Shown here piece by piece: positions 24,154-32,144 of a DNA stretch of 64,000 nucleotides. Position numbers and translations under genes: made by a program. The DNA comes from an uncultured Mycobacteriaceae bacterium (GTDB lineage Bacteria > Actinomycetota > Actinomycetes > Mycobacteriales > Mycobacteriaceae): contig CADEGF010000016.1 of the NCBI GenBank assembly GCA_902826815.1, forward strand, positions 1-64,000, in the 5' to 3' direction. Position 1 is the stretch's first letter; each line of letters starts with the position of its first letter. Under the pieces are notes generated by a model. It did not search any database. It saw only the letters and a list, made by a program, of their open reading frames with translations, and had not been told where the DNA came from.

Positions 24154-25042
24154 CGAGATTCTCCCGTAGGAAGGCGGTCTGGTCGTCGAGTGCCTGCCCG
24201 ACGAGCGGCGGATGGTAGATCTCGAAATGATCGGAGTCGTAGTGGCGGGCAGTGCCGCGTGGCGCCCGCTGCGCCGTCAGCTCAACGTATTTGGGGTCGA
24301 TGAGGGTTTCGCGGTCGCAGACGCACACCAGCAGCGGTGCGCTGATCTCGCGTGCATGCCGAAGCGCGGACGTGTTCACGAGCCCGAGAACGTCCGCCGC
24401 GGCAACCCGGTTGTCGAAGTCGCCGCCCGGCGGCACGGTCGATCTCCAGCCCTCTTCGGCACCGGCGGTCGTGACCATCGCCGTACTGCCCGGCGGTCCG
24501 ACGATCGGCACATACTGCCTGCCCCGACGCAGTGCCGCGCGCACCGCGTCGGCGGCGATGAACGGCGCGAGGCGGAGTGCATGCGTAACGCCCAGCCTGC
24601 GGACGGCCGCAGGACCGTGGACCATGGGACATTGGACGACCACCGCCGCAAGATCGGCGCTGCCCGCGGCAACTTGAAGGACGTTCATACCGCCGAGGCT
24701 GGTCCCCCACAGTCCGATGCGATCCGCATCGATTGACGGATGGGTGCTGACAAAGGCCAGTGCCGCCGCTATATCTGCGCGCTGCGCCCGCAGCGAGATG
24801 TGCTGTCGCGGCTCACCGTCGGACGCTCCGGTGTTTCGGTAGTCAAAGGCCAGGGTCGCGATGCCCGCGGCGGCGAAATGTTGTTCGTACTGCGGAAGCA
24901 TCATCTCGTGCGTCGCCCCGAAACCGTGCGCCAGCACGACCGCAGGGTGTGGCCCCTCACCTGTGGGCAAGGTGAGCCAGGCCGCGCATCGGACACCGCC
25001 CGATTGAAAATCGACGCGATGAGTCGGGATGGTTGACGGCAT
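24140..25042 (-). CDS. Alpha/beta hydrolase (dienelactone hydrolase-like)
   Basis: Protein of 300 residues, start ATG 25042. The alpha/beta-hydrolase core is visible: VVLAHGFGATHEMM (oxyanion hole), FDYRNTGASDGEPR, nucleophile elbow GLWGTSLGGMN with Ser in GTSLGG, acidic residue in VCDRETLIDPKY and catalytic His in DSDHFEIYHP. It probably hydrolyses an ester or lactone. The gene is divergent from the TetR gene at 25119, with paired operator-like palindromes between them, so it is very likely that regulator's target. Confidence 0.87.
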   Translation of the reverse strand: MPSTIPTHRVDFQSGGVRCAAWLTLPTGEGPHPAVVLAHGFGATHEMMLPQYEQHFAAAGIATLAFDYRNTGASDGEPRQHISLRAQRADIAAALAFVSTHPSIDADRIGLWGTSLGGMNVLQVAAGSADLAAVVVQCPMVHGPAAVRRLGVTHALRLAPFIAADAVRAALRRGRQYVPIVGPPGSTAMVTTAGAEEGWRSTVPPGGDFDNRVAAADVLGLVNTSALRHAREISAPLLVCVCDRETLIDPKYVELTAQRAPRGTARHYDSDHFEIYHPPLVGQALDDQTAFLRENLDVRA

Positions 25043-25057
25043 GTCGAACTCCTTTAT

Positions 25058-25103
25058 AAGTACGATGTACGTATAGCTACACTCGTTTACGTACGCCGTA
25101 CTT
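25058..25103. promoter_or_regulatory. Paired palindromic TetR operator candidates
   Basis: AAGTACGATGTACGTA at 25058-25073 and TACGTACGCCGTACTT at 25088-25103 are inverted copies matching at 14 of 16 positions. Each also contains a smaller palindrome (GTACGATGTAC, GTACGCCGTAC). They fill the gap between the divergent hydrolase and TetR genes, the usual place for a TetR-family operator controlling both. Confidence 0.75.
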
Positions 25104-25118
25104 GTCAAGGGGAGTCAG

Positions 25119-25736
25119 ATGCGGGCACGGTTCACCACCGGCGAAATCGCCGTCGCCGCACTGCGCATCGTCGACGAGTCGGGGGTCGGCGCATTGAGCA
25201 TGCGGTCGCTGGCGGCAGCATTGGGCACCGGACCGATGACGCTCTACAACTACGTCGCCGACAAGGAAGGACTCGAGGAACTCGTCGTCGCGGCGATCGT
25301 CGCCGAAGTACGACCGCCCCAGCCGACCGATGACTGGCAGCACGACACACACGCCATCGCACGCGCCATGTGGCAGGGCATCCGCGCCCATCCCGCCGCC
25401 ATTCCGCTGGTGCTGACCCGTCGCATGTCGTCGTCGACCGGCTTCGTGGCGGCCGACGCGCTGATCGCCGCATTGGCCCGGGCGGGTCTGGCCGATCAGG
25501 ACCGGCTCGCCGCCTTCCATGCCCTGCTGGGTCTGGTGACCGGTTCGGCGCAGCCCGAGCTGGCAGGCCCGCTGGTCGCTGCCCGGATCGGTACGGTGGC
25601 AGGCGCCGACTATCCCAATGTGGAGGCGTTGTCCAAGGTCGCTGCCGAATCGACCGTCGAAGATGACTTCGACCGAGGACTTTCAATGTTGCTCGACGGC
25701 ATCGCATCTCGACGCCGGACGCGTCGCCGCCGCTAA
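25119..25736 (+). CDS. TetR/AcrR family repressor
   Basis: Protein of 205 residues. The N-terminal helix-turn-helix at about 6-50 reads [48 protein letters not shown]. The C-terminal ligand domain is helical and fits the TetR_C group. It is expected to repress the divergent hydrolase/isomerase-like operon and itself via the palindromes at 25058-25103. Inducer unknown. Its 3' end overlaps the convergent Rrf2 gene by 4 bp. Confidence 0.9.
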   Translation: MRARFTTGEIAVAALRIVDESGVGALSMRSLAAALGTGPMTLYNYVADKEGLEELVVAAIVAEVRPPQPTDDWQHDTHAIARAMWQGIRAHPAAIPLVLTRRMSSSTGFVAADALIAALARAGLADQDRLAAFHALLGLVTGSAQPELAGPLVAARIGTVAGADYPNVEALSKVAAESTVEDDFDRGLSMLLDGIASRRRTRRRR

Positions 25737-26242
25737 CCGACCGTACGCGGCTCGATGTCGCCGGCCTTCCGGCTCCGGTGGCCCCGGTCCTCCTCCTGGC
25801 CGCGGTAGTCATTGGCCATACCGGCGACATGGGGCGGAAGCGACCCGCCGGCGACGTCAGCCAGGCTGGTCTCCTCCAGTACGGATCGCATGCTTGCCCG
25901 CAGGGCCCGCCAGACATCCGTCAACGACGAGGTCGGCCCCGAATAGGGCAGGTCGCCAAGGCCGATGTCCCGCACGCTGGCCAGCGGCCCGTCGATGCAC
26001 CGCAACACGTCGGCGATACTGATCTCGGATGCAGGCCGAGCCAGCTCATAGCCGCCCTCGCGGCCGCGGCGGCTGCGCACCAGCCGATCGGTACGCAGAG
26101 CCGACAAGATGTCCACGAGGAACTGCGGCGGTATCGACTGCGCCTTGGCCAGGTCGTCGGTCTTGACCACCGAACCCTCGTCGGCGGCGGCCAGTTGGAC
26201 CATCGCCCGGACGGCGTACTCCGCCTTGGCCGACATCCGCAT
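25733..26242 (-). CDS. Rrf2 family transcriptional regulator
   Basis: Protein of 169 residues beginning [20 protein letters not shown], the characteristic Rrf2 winged-helix N-terminus, followed by [25 protein letters not shown] and [15 protein letters not shown] (wing) and [11 protein letters not shown]. The three-cysteine cluster that ligates Fe-S in IscR/NsrR is not seen, so this member is probably not an Fe-S sensor. It is divergent from the nitrilase gene at 26303 with 60 bp between starts, making that gene its likely target. Confidence 0.88.
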   Translation of the reverse strand: MRMSAKAEYAVRAMVQLAAADEGSVVKTDDLAKAQSIPPQFLVDILSALRTDRLVRSRRGREGGYELARPASEISIADVLRCIDGPLASVRDIGLGDLPYSGPTSSLTDVWRALRASMRSVLEETSLADVAGGSLPPHVAGMANDYRGQEEDRGHRSRKAGDIEPRTVG

Positions 26243-26302
26243 GAATTGAATTCTGCCACCGCCATGGGTGCAATCCGGTCACCAATGCACCACGATCGAC
26301 GT

Positions 26303-27130
26303 ATGACCACCCGTGTCGCCTGCGCCCAAATCCCGCTGTCCGTCGGAGATACCGCGGGAAACCGCACGACCTGCAGAACCGCGGTCGAATCGGCCGCCCG
26401 CGACGGCGCGCAGATCATCGTGCTGCCCGAGCTGGCGTCGTCGGGTTACGTGTTCGCCGACCGCGGCGAACTGTCTTCGGCGGCCGAGACCCGCGACGGG
26501 GCGACCATCACGGAATGGGCTGATCTCGCCGAGGCGTTCAGGCTCACCATCGTCGGCGGATTCCCCGAAGCCGCGGACGAGGCGATCTACAACAGCGCCG
26601 CCGTCGTGGACCCGACCGGACTGCGCGCCGTCTACCGCAAAGCGCACCTGTGGGACAGCGAGAACGCCGTGTTCGACCGCGGCGACGATCTGCCAGTCGT
26701 GGTGGATACCGTTCACGGCCGCATCGGCGTGATGATCTGCTATGACGTCGAGTTCCCGGAATGGGTTCGCGCCGTTGCGCTTTCCGGCGCCGACCTACTG
26801 TGCGCCCCAGTGAACTGGCCACTGCTGCCGCGTCCGGATGGCGAGCGTCCGACCGAGATGGTGCGGGCGTTGGCCGGCGCAGGAATGAACCGGATGCCGA
26901 TCGCGGTGTGCGACCGCGTCGGCACCGAACGCGGTCAGGACTGGATCGGCGGCAGCGTGATCACCGACGCCGACGGTTATCCGCTCGCAATGGCCGAATT
27001 CGGAAAGGCGGACGTGGTCATCGCCGACGTCGACCTCGCCGAGTCGCGGATCAAGCGCATCAATACCCACAACGACGTGCACGCAGACCGTCGCACGGAC
27101 CTCTACCGCCGCTCGGCGTTACTGGACTGA
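26303..27130 (+). CDS. Carbon-nitrogen hydrolase (nitrilase superfamily)
   Basis: Protein of 275 residues, start ATG 26303. The catalytic Glu-Lys-Cys triad is clear: Glu43 in VLPELASSG, Lys113 in VYRKAHLW and Cys146 in MICYDVEFPE. The fold and length suit an amidase or omega-amidase-like member rather than a true nitrilase. The substrate is unknown. The last 8 codons and following bases (27102-27140) are duplicated at the end of the next gene, where an insertion appears to have taken place. Confidence 0.9.
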   Translation: MTTRVACAQIPLSVGDTAGNRTTCRTAVESAARDGAQIIVLPELASSGYVFADRGELSSAAETRDGATITEWADLAEAFRLTIVGGFPEAADEAIYNSAAVVDPTGLRAVYRKAHLWDSENAVFDRGDDLPVVVDTVHGRIGVMICYDVEFPEWVRAVALSGADLLCAPVNWPLLPRPDGERPTEMVRALAGAGMNRMPIAVCDRVGTERGQDWIGGSVITDADGYPLAMAEFGKADVVIADVDLAESRIKRINTHNDVHADRRTDLYRRSALLD

Positions 27131-27140
27131 GGGCGGCGCA
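27102..27140 (+). repeat. Left copy of 39-bp direct repeat flanking the PPT insert
   Basis: Begins TCTACCGCCGCTCGGCGTTA and covers the nitrilase stop codon. It matches 28577-28615 at 36 of 39 positions. See the finding on the pyruvyl transferase insertion. Confidence 0.75.
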
Positions 27141-27180
27141 CGCCGGTCTGCCTTCACTCTGGCGGCAAGCGCAACGATCT

Positions 27181-27220
27181 GAAGCGGGTGCTGTGGACCA
27201 GAAGCGGGTGCTGTGGACCA
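27181..27220. repeat. Perfect 20-bp tandem duplication
   Basis: GAAGCGGGTGCTGTGGACCA occurs at 27181-27200 and again at 27201-27220 with no mismatch. It lies in the 206-bp gap before the pyruvyl transferase gene, inside the inserted segment. No gene seen in the gap. Confidence 0.8.
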
Positions 27221-27336
27221 GGTGAACGGCTCCTGTAAGTTTTGTTATGAGTGCCTGGGCGGCTGGTGGTTGATTCCCACTCGCGTCCTGTGAGTGCTGG
27301 TCAGCAACGACAGCGAATTTTCACAGAGAGGTTATC

Positions 27337-28605
27337 GTGCGCCTGGCTAAGTACCCGCGCAGGAAAATCGATGCGCAGCGGGTCGAGCGGGAGCTTGTCT
27401 ACCTGATCGCACCTGGTGGCGCTCCGAACTATGGCGACGAGTACATACTCCGTGCATGGCTGCGACATCTCGCACGGACACGGCCGGACGCCACCGTCGT
27501 TGTCGACTGCCACACCCCGGGTCAAGCCGCGATACTGCTCAGCGGCTGCCATCCGCGGGCGATGTTCGTTGACACTGTCTGGCGAATATGCGACCAAACC
27601 TCAGCGCTTCCTCCGAAGGAGGCGATAGCGCTCGCGGGCGACGTCGTCGGCAACCCGGGCAGGATGCCCAAACTCGTGACGGGAGTCGAGTTACTCGCCC
27701 GCGCCGATGTGGTGCATCTGGTTGGTGGTGGCTACATAAACATGGTGTGGTCACACCACCTGGCATTGCTGGCCACCGCAGCGGCTGCAGGCGTGGTGTC
27801 CGGCGGTCGGGTAGTAGCGACTGGACTCGGGCTACTACCGGTCGGCGACGACGAGCGATTGTCCCTATTGCGTGGTCTGCAGGCGAGCTTCGCGATCTTC
27901 GACGTACGCGACGCCCTCTCCTATCGGGCCATCGCCGGATCCGGCGGCACCATCTCATTCACCGGCGATGACGCCTGGCTGGGTATCGCAGATGACGACG
28001 TCTACAACACCGAGTCGGAGGCAGCGCGCCGCCCCTATGTCTTGTGTCTGCAATCCGATCTCATGGAGGACTTCGGCGGGGGTCTGGGGACGGACGGCTT
28101 GACGACGGCCATCACTGCGCTCATCGAGCAGTGGAAGATCAGCGGTGAGGAGGTGGCGGCCGTCGAGGGCATCCCGGGATCCGATCGAGTCATCTTCGAC
28201 CGCATAGCCCACCTCCTTCCCGGTGCCGCCTTCGCCACCTTTACTGACATCTGGCGCCACGGATTACCTGCGCGGTCGGGTCAAACGTGGGTGAGCACGC
28301 GATTCCATCCTCACCTGCTCGCCGCCGCAACGGGCGCGAGCGGTCTCGCCCTTGTCGGCCGCCGCGACTACTACCCGATCAAGCACCAGTCCCTGATCGA
28401 TAGCGGATCCCACTGGCAGGTAGCGGATTCGCTCGCAAGCCTGCCGCCGGAACCGGTTCGTGACGGCGGATTCACCCCCGATGATGTCGACGTGTTTCGT
28501 CGGCGAAAGTCGACGCTGGCCGCTCAGATTTACCCGCCCATACCTTCCGCCGCCTCCTCGCCAAGGGCGTTCCCTTTCTACCGCCGCACGGCGTTACAGG
28601 ACTGA
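27337..28605 (+). CDS. Polysaccharide pyruvyl transferase family protein
   Basis: Protein of 422 residues, start GTG 27337. It shows the family pattern: YLIAPGGAPNYGDEYILRAWLRHL at the N-terminus, ADVVHLVGGGYINMVWSHH, TGLGLLPVGDDERLSLLRGLQ, DVRDALSYRAIAG, and late QTWVSTRFHPHLLAAATGASGLALVG with YYPIKHQSL. Such enzymes add pyruvate ketals to cell-wall or exopolysaccharide sugars, using phosphoenolpyruvate. It stands alone, without glycosyltransferases. It is flanked by a duplicated 39-bp sequence, and its last residues (YRRTALQD) come from the duplicated nitrilase tail, so it looks inserted. Confidence 0.85.
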   Translation: MRLAKYPRRKIDAQRVERELVYLIAPGGAPNYGDEYILRAWLRHLARTRPDATVVVDCHTPGQAAILLSGCHPRAMFVDTVWRICDQTSALPPKEAIALAGDVVGNPGRMPKLVTGVELLARADVVHLVGGGYINMVWSHHLALLATAAAAGVVSGGRVVATGLGLLPVGDDERLSLLRGLQASFAIFDVRDALSYRAIAGSGGTISFTGDDAWLGIADDDVYNTESEAARRPYVLCLQSDLMEDFGGGLGTDGLTTAITALIEQWKISGEEVAAVEGIPGSDRVIFDRIAHLLPGAAFATFTDIWRHGLPARSGQTWVSTRFHPHLLAAATGASGLALVGRRDYYPIKHQSLIDSGSHWQVADSLASLPPEPVRDGGFTPDDVDVFRRRKSTLAAQIYPPIPSAASSPRAFPFYRRTALQD

Positions 28606-28615
28606 GGGCGGCGCG
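28577..28615 (+). repeat. Right copy of 39-bp direct repeat flanking the PPT insert
   Basis: Matches 27102-27140 with three differences. It holds the end of the PPT gene and, on the other strand, the end of the PNPOx-like gene. Confidence 0.75.
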
Positions 28616-29253
28616 CTCGTCATCGCCAGGATCGACTCGGGCACCGGGATGCCGGACCGCAGATCGGGCGCAGGCAGCGGCGCACCGTAGGCGACCGACA
28701 TCGGCACGACGCCGGCCCAGGCATCGCCCGCGATGTCCTCATCAGGGTCTTCCGGCCACCCTGCACTGACCTTCAGCGACCAGTTGTCGGCACCGATCGC
28801 CAGTCGCAGTGGCAGGGTCGCCGCGACTTCCTTGCGGGTGCTTCCGCGCAGTTCGGCGGTCCGGCCCGGGATGAACGCCTCGGTCAGCCGGTCCAGGTAG
28901 TGCCCCTTGTCGGCATCGGGTATCGGCTCGAAGACCCCGAAGACGACGGCGCTGCGATAGCGGAACGAGGATTCGAACCCGCTGCGCGCCACTACGATTC
29001 CATCCAACCCAGTGACCGATACCGCCGCGGACGCACCCTCTGCCAGCGCACGCATCCACGGGGACCCGGTCGACCCGTGGATCACGAGTTCGTCGTCGAC
29101 CCTGGCGAAGCCGGTGGGGAAAATCACCGGATGGCCGTCGCGGATCAGCGCGACGGTGGCGAGCGGTGTGCTGTCGAGTAGCGCGTTGAGCTCGGTCCGC
29201 GATGTGGTCTGCTTCTCGCTGATCCGGCTGACCTTGGTCGAAGGTGTCGTCAT
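28594..29253 (-). CDS. Pyridoxamine 5'-phosphate oxidase-like flavin-binding protein
   Basis: Protein of 219 residues with the split-barrel FMN/F420-binding pattern: RTELNALLDSTPLATVALIRDGHPVIFPTGFARVDDELVIHGS, then ASAAVSVTGLDGIVVARSGFESSFRYRSAVVFGVFEP, and DKGHYLDRLTEAFIPGR. This is the DUF447/PNPOx-like subgroup often called FMN-binding or nitroimidazole-resistance-like proteins; function unknown. Its stop overlaps the PPT gene by 12 bp. The isochorismatase gene lies 12 bp upstream on the same strand, so the two are likely co-transcribed. Confidence 0.82.
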   Translation of the reverse strand: MTTPSTKVSRISEKQTTSRTELNALLDSTPLATVALIRDGHPVIFPTGFARVDDELVIHGSTGSPWMRALAEGASAAVSVTGLDGIVVARSGFESSFRYRSAVVFGVFEPIPDADKGHYLDRLTEAFIPGRTAELRGSTRKEVAATLPLRLAIGADNWSLKVSAGWPEDPDEDIAGDAWAGVVPMSVAYGAPLPAPDLRSGIPVPESILAMTSAPPSVL

Positions 29254-29265
29254 GGCTTCTTCCGC

Positions 29266-29865
29266 TCAGTCCGGGATTTCCGAGGCATCGGGCACGACGA
29301 CGGCGAACAGGTCGGCGATCGCGGCCAGGCTCGCCGAGTGCAGCACCGGGGCGGGTACCGGATCGCCGCCGACGCCGGGCAGGGCTCTGGTAGCGGTCGC
29401 GGCGGCCACCACGGTCGGCGCATATCCCAGGTTGAACGCACCGCGGGCGGTGGAGTTCACGCACATATGCGTCATGAAACCGACCAGTACGAGGTTCGAC
29501 GCGTTCGCGGCTTTCAATCGCTCATCGAGATCGGTCTGCACGAACGAATTCGGGTAGTTCTTCACCACCACCGCTTCACCTTCGCGCGGCGCGACGCGGT
29601 CGACGATCGCCCCGCTCTCGCCGTCGATGTCGTAGAGCGAACCGGGACCGTCGGAGTGCTGGATGTGGATGATCGGGATGCCTGCGGATCGGGCGCGGTC
29701 CAACAGGGCGGCCGCCTCGTCGAGCGCGGCCTGCACTCCTTCGAGTTCCATCACACCGCGGGTGTAAGTGTTCTGGCAGTCGATCATGACGAGCGTCGAG
29801 GAGGACAGGCCTGCGGGCGACTGGGGCAGGCCGGCTAGGGTGCGGAGGGTCTGAGAGGCGGGCAC
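29266..29865 (-). CDS. Isochorismatase-family cysteine hydrolase
   Basis: Protein of 199 residues, start GTG 29865. The catalytic triad is visible: Asp29 in VMIDCQNTY, Lys102 in VVKNYPNSF and Cys135 in GFMTHMCVNSTAR. Such enzymes hydrolyse amides such as nicotinamide, ureidoacrylate or N-carbamoyl compounds. This one is preceded on the same strand by an MFS exporter gene ending 20 bp upstream and followed by the PNPOx-like gene. The substrate is unknown. Confidence 0.88.
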   Translation of the reverse strand: MPASQTLRTLAGLPQSPAGLSSSTLVMIDCQNTYTRGVMELEGVQAALDEAAALLDRARSAGIPIIHIQHSDGPGSLYDIDGESGAIVDRVAPREGEAVVVKNYPNSFVQTDLDERLKAANASNLVLVGFMTHMCVNSTARGAFNLGYAPTVVAAATATRALPGVGGDPVPAPVLHSASLAAIADLFAVVVPDASEIPD

Positions 29866-29884
29866 GCCCGCGAGCGTATCCGGG

Positions 29885-31123
29885 TCAGGGCTCCTGTTGT
29901 ACGGGAAACGAATTGCGCGTCCGGTATGCACTGCGAATCAGTAGGACCGCGGCCAGCAGCGCACTACCGCCTGCGATGAAAAAGCCTGTCCGTGCGCCCC
30001 ACAACTCGCACAGCCAGCCGACAAGCGGACCGCCGATCGGCGTGGACCCGAGAAAGACCTGCCCGTGGATCGCCATGATCCTGCCGTGCATCTCGGGCTC
30101 TGCGTTGAGCAGCAACACCGTCCTTGCCAGCGTGTTGAAGATGATGTTGGTGATACCGACGCCGAACATCACGGCCAGCGCCATCGCGATCGTCGGGCTG
30201 AACGCCGCCACGATGTTGACCCCGCCGAAAGCCACCGTGGTCAGCAGGACCGACCAGGAGGTGGGGATGTGCACACCGGCGCTGACGAACGCCCCGACCA
30301 ACGCTCCCAAGCCGATCGCCGAGGTGAGCCAACCGTAGGTGGATGCGTCGCCGTGGTACAGCTCGGTGGCGGCCAACGGCAAGACCACACGGAAGTTCTG
30401 GCCGAACACCGCCACCACGGCCACCAGAAGGATGGTCATCCGCAGTTGCGGTGAGTTCCACATGTATCGGACGCCCTCACGCACCTGCCCCTTCTTGCGC
30501 GGTATGCGCGGCGACGGACGGAGCCGATCGACCTTGAGCACTGCGAGGCTGATGAGGACCGCGACGAAGGACGCGGCGTTGACGATGAACGCCGCTCCAA
30601 CACCGGCGGCGGCGATCAGCACACCGGCGAGGGCGGGTCCGATCAGCCGGCCGGAGTTGTTGACGCTTGACGCGAGCGCCTGCGCGTTGGCGTAGTCGGC
30701 CGGCTCGACCATCGATGCGATGAAAGCCTGCCGCGCAGGCACGTCCAGCACGGTGACCAGCCCCAATCCGAGCCCCAGCAGCAGCACGGACCACAACTGC
30801 ACGACATCGAGGAGTGTGATGGCGGCGAGCGCCACTGCGAGCAATCCGCTGACGGCTTGCGTCGCGACGATCGTGCGGCGCCTGTCGAGACGGTCGACCA
30901 GGAGGCCTCCGTACGGGCCAAGCACCAACATCGGGACGAACTGCGCCGCCACCGAAATGCCAAGCGCCGCACCGTTATGGGTGATCTCGAGAACCAACCA
31001 GTCCTGCGCGACCCGCTGAACCCACGTTCCGATCACGCTGATGCAGTGGCCGGTGAGATAGATCCGGAGGTTGGGCGAATGGCGCAGCGACCGGAACAAC
31101 CCGCCTCGGCGCCTCTCGGTCAC
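29885..31123 (-). CDS. MFS transporter (MFS_3/EntS-like)
   Basis: Membrane protein of 412 residues with about 12 helices. GTG 31123, after GGACGGGGCGAT, gives a normal MFS_3 start (SLRHSPNLRIYLTGHCISVIGTWVQRVAQDWLVLE). The motif A-like loop GGLLVDRLDRRRTIVATQA follows. The family includes exporters of siderophores and small drugs. The gene is divergent from the isochorismatase/ABC operon A; the palindrome at 31242 lies between. Confidence 0.87.
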   Translation of the reverse strand: MTERRRGGLFRSLRHSPNLRIYLTGHCISVIGTWVQRVAQDWLVLEITHNGAALGISVAAQFVPMLVLGPYGGLLVDRLDRRRTIVATQAVSGLLAVALAAITLLDVVQLWSVLLLGLGLGLVTVLDVPARQAFIASMVEPADYANAQALASSVNNSGRLIGPALAGVLIAAAGVGAAFIVNAASFVAVLISLAVLKVDRLRPSPRIPRKKGQVREGVRYMWNSPQLRMTILLVAVVAVFGQNFRVVLPLAATELYHGDASTYGWLTSAIGLGALVGAFVSAGVHIPTSWSVLLTTVAFGGVNIVAAFSPTIAMALAVMFGVGITNIIFNTLARTVLLLNAEPEMHGRIMAIHGQVFLGSTPIGGPLVGWLCELWGARTGFFIAGGSALLAAVLLIRSAYRTRNSFPVQQEP

Positions 31124-31241
31124 ATCGCCCCGTCCCTTCGCCGAACGAAATCGGTCGCGCGACCGGCCTGACACGGCCGCGTTGGGGCAATCCTGCGGAA
31201 ACGCTTGACCGCCGCAAGCACCTATCCTACTGTTTGTATCT

Positions 31242-31256
31242 AATATCCAGGATATT
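31242..31256. promoter_or_regulatory. Perfect palindrome AATATCCAGGATATT (operator site 1)
   Basis: Seven-base arms around a central A. The core ATATCCAGGATAT (31243-31255) is the most symmetrical of six related sites in this window. It lies 63 bp upstream of the proposed start of operon A, and also in the divergent region of the MFS gene. Likely binding site of the FCD-GntR protein encoded at 62100 (inference). Confidence 0.65.
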
Positions 31257-31318
31257 GGTTCTCAGATAAGACATCTAGAGCCTGTTCCGCGGGCCTTCCA
31301 GAGGACGGAGGACGGATA

Positions 31319-32089
31319 ATTACAAGCCGGGTTTGGGATGCGTTCCTGACCGATCAGGACAAGGCGCACCTCGCTGCATCCGCACCGACGCGCCGACGCG
31401 GCTTCGGTCGCAATCCAGCCGTTCTATCGGTCGACAACTACCGGAAGGTATTGGGCGACAAGCCAGAACCTTTACTCGACGCGATCAGCACCTGGCCCGC
31501 GAGCACCGGGCTGGCGGGTTGGGCGGCCGCCGATCGGATCGCCGAACTGCTCGCCGTCGCCCGCGCGGCCGACATTCCCGTCATCCACCTGACCGGTCTT
31601 GCCGAGGAGGAATCCGGCATTTCGGCATGGGCCGCGAAACTCGGTGGCCGTCACGGGCTCAACGGCCAGGCGGCCGACCAACTCGACCGGCACCACCGCC
31701 GCTTCGATTTCATCGACCAGGCTGCGCCTCTCGCCGGCGAGGTCGTGCTGAAGAAGACGGCGCCGAGCGGCTTCTTCGGAACACCGCTGCTCGCACACCT
31801 CATCGCCCAGGGGATTGACACCCTCATCGTCTGTGGCGAAAGCGTGAGCGGATGCGTGCGCGCCACCGTCACCGACGGCTGCGCCTACCGCCTGCACATG
31901 GTCGTGGTCGAAGAGTGCGTCTACGACCGGCACGAGGCGACCCGCGCCATCAATCTGTTCGACATCGATCAGAAATACGGCGATGTGATCTCGCAGGCTG
32001 AGGTCACCGAATGGATCGCCGGGCGCCGGAACGCCTTGATCGCCGGCGACGGTGACCCGTCGCCGCACCACGCAGATTCACCGCTGTAA
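31319..32089 (+). CDS. Isochorismatase-family amidohydrolase, probable ATT start
   Basis: About 256 residues, N-carbamoylsarcosine amidase/isochorismatase type. The N-terminal VWDAFLTDQDKAHLAAS and FGRNPAVLSVDNYRKVLGDKPEPLLDAI are typical of the family, with catalytic Asp39 in VDNY, Lys145/146 in VVLKKTAPSGFFG and Cys179 in ESVSGCVRATV. The first canonical start, TTG 31451, would remove Asp39, and no ATG, GTG or TTG exists in frame between the stop at 31241 and Asp39. GGAGGA at 31307-31312 sits six bases before ATT 31319, which I propose as start; ATA 31316 and CTG 31346 are alternatives. It heads operon A. Confidence 0.8.
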   Translation: MTSRVWDAFLTDQDKAHLAASAPTRRRGFGRNPAVLSVDNYRKVLGDKPEPLLDAISTWPASTGLAGWAAADRIAELLAVARAADIPVIHLTGLAEEESGISAWAAKLGGRHGLNGQAADQLDRHHRRFDFIDQAAPLAGEVVLKKTAPSGFFGTPLLAHLIAQGIDTLIVCGESVSGCVRATVTDGCAYRLHMVVVEECVYDRHEATRAINLFDIDQKYGDVISQAEVTEWIAGRRNALIAGDGDPSPHHADSPL

Positions 32090-32144
32090 CCACCGCCCCT
32101 TGATCACTATCGCTCGACAACTCTCAACAGCACAGGAGCAGCTG

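Noticed and set aside
27131-27336. Insertion sequence before the pyruvyl transferase gene
   Set aside because: There is a 20-bp tandem repeat but no terminal inverted repeats and no transposase frame that I can recognise.
31451-32089. Start of the isochorismatase at TTG 31451
   Set aside because: This would delete the catalytic Asp and the conserved N-terminal helix, which are encoded just upstream in the same frame.
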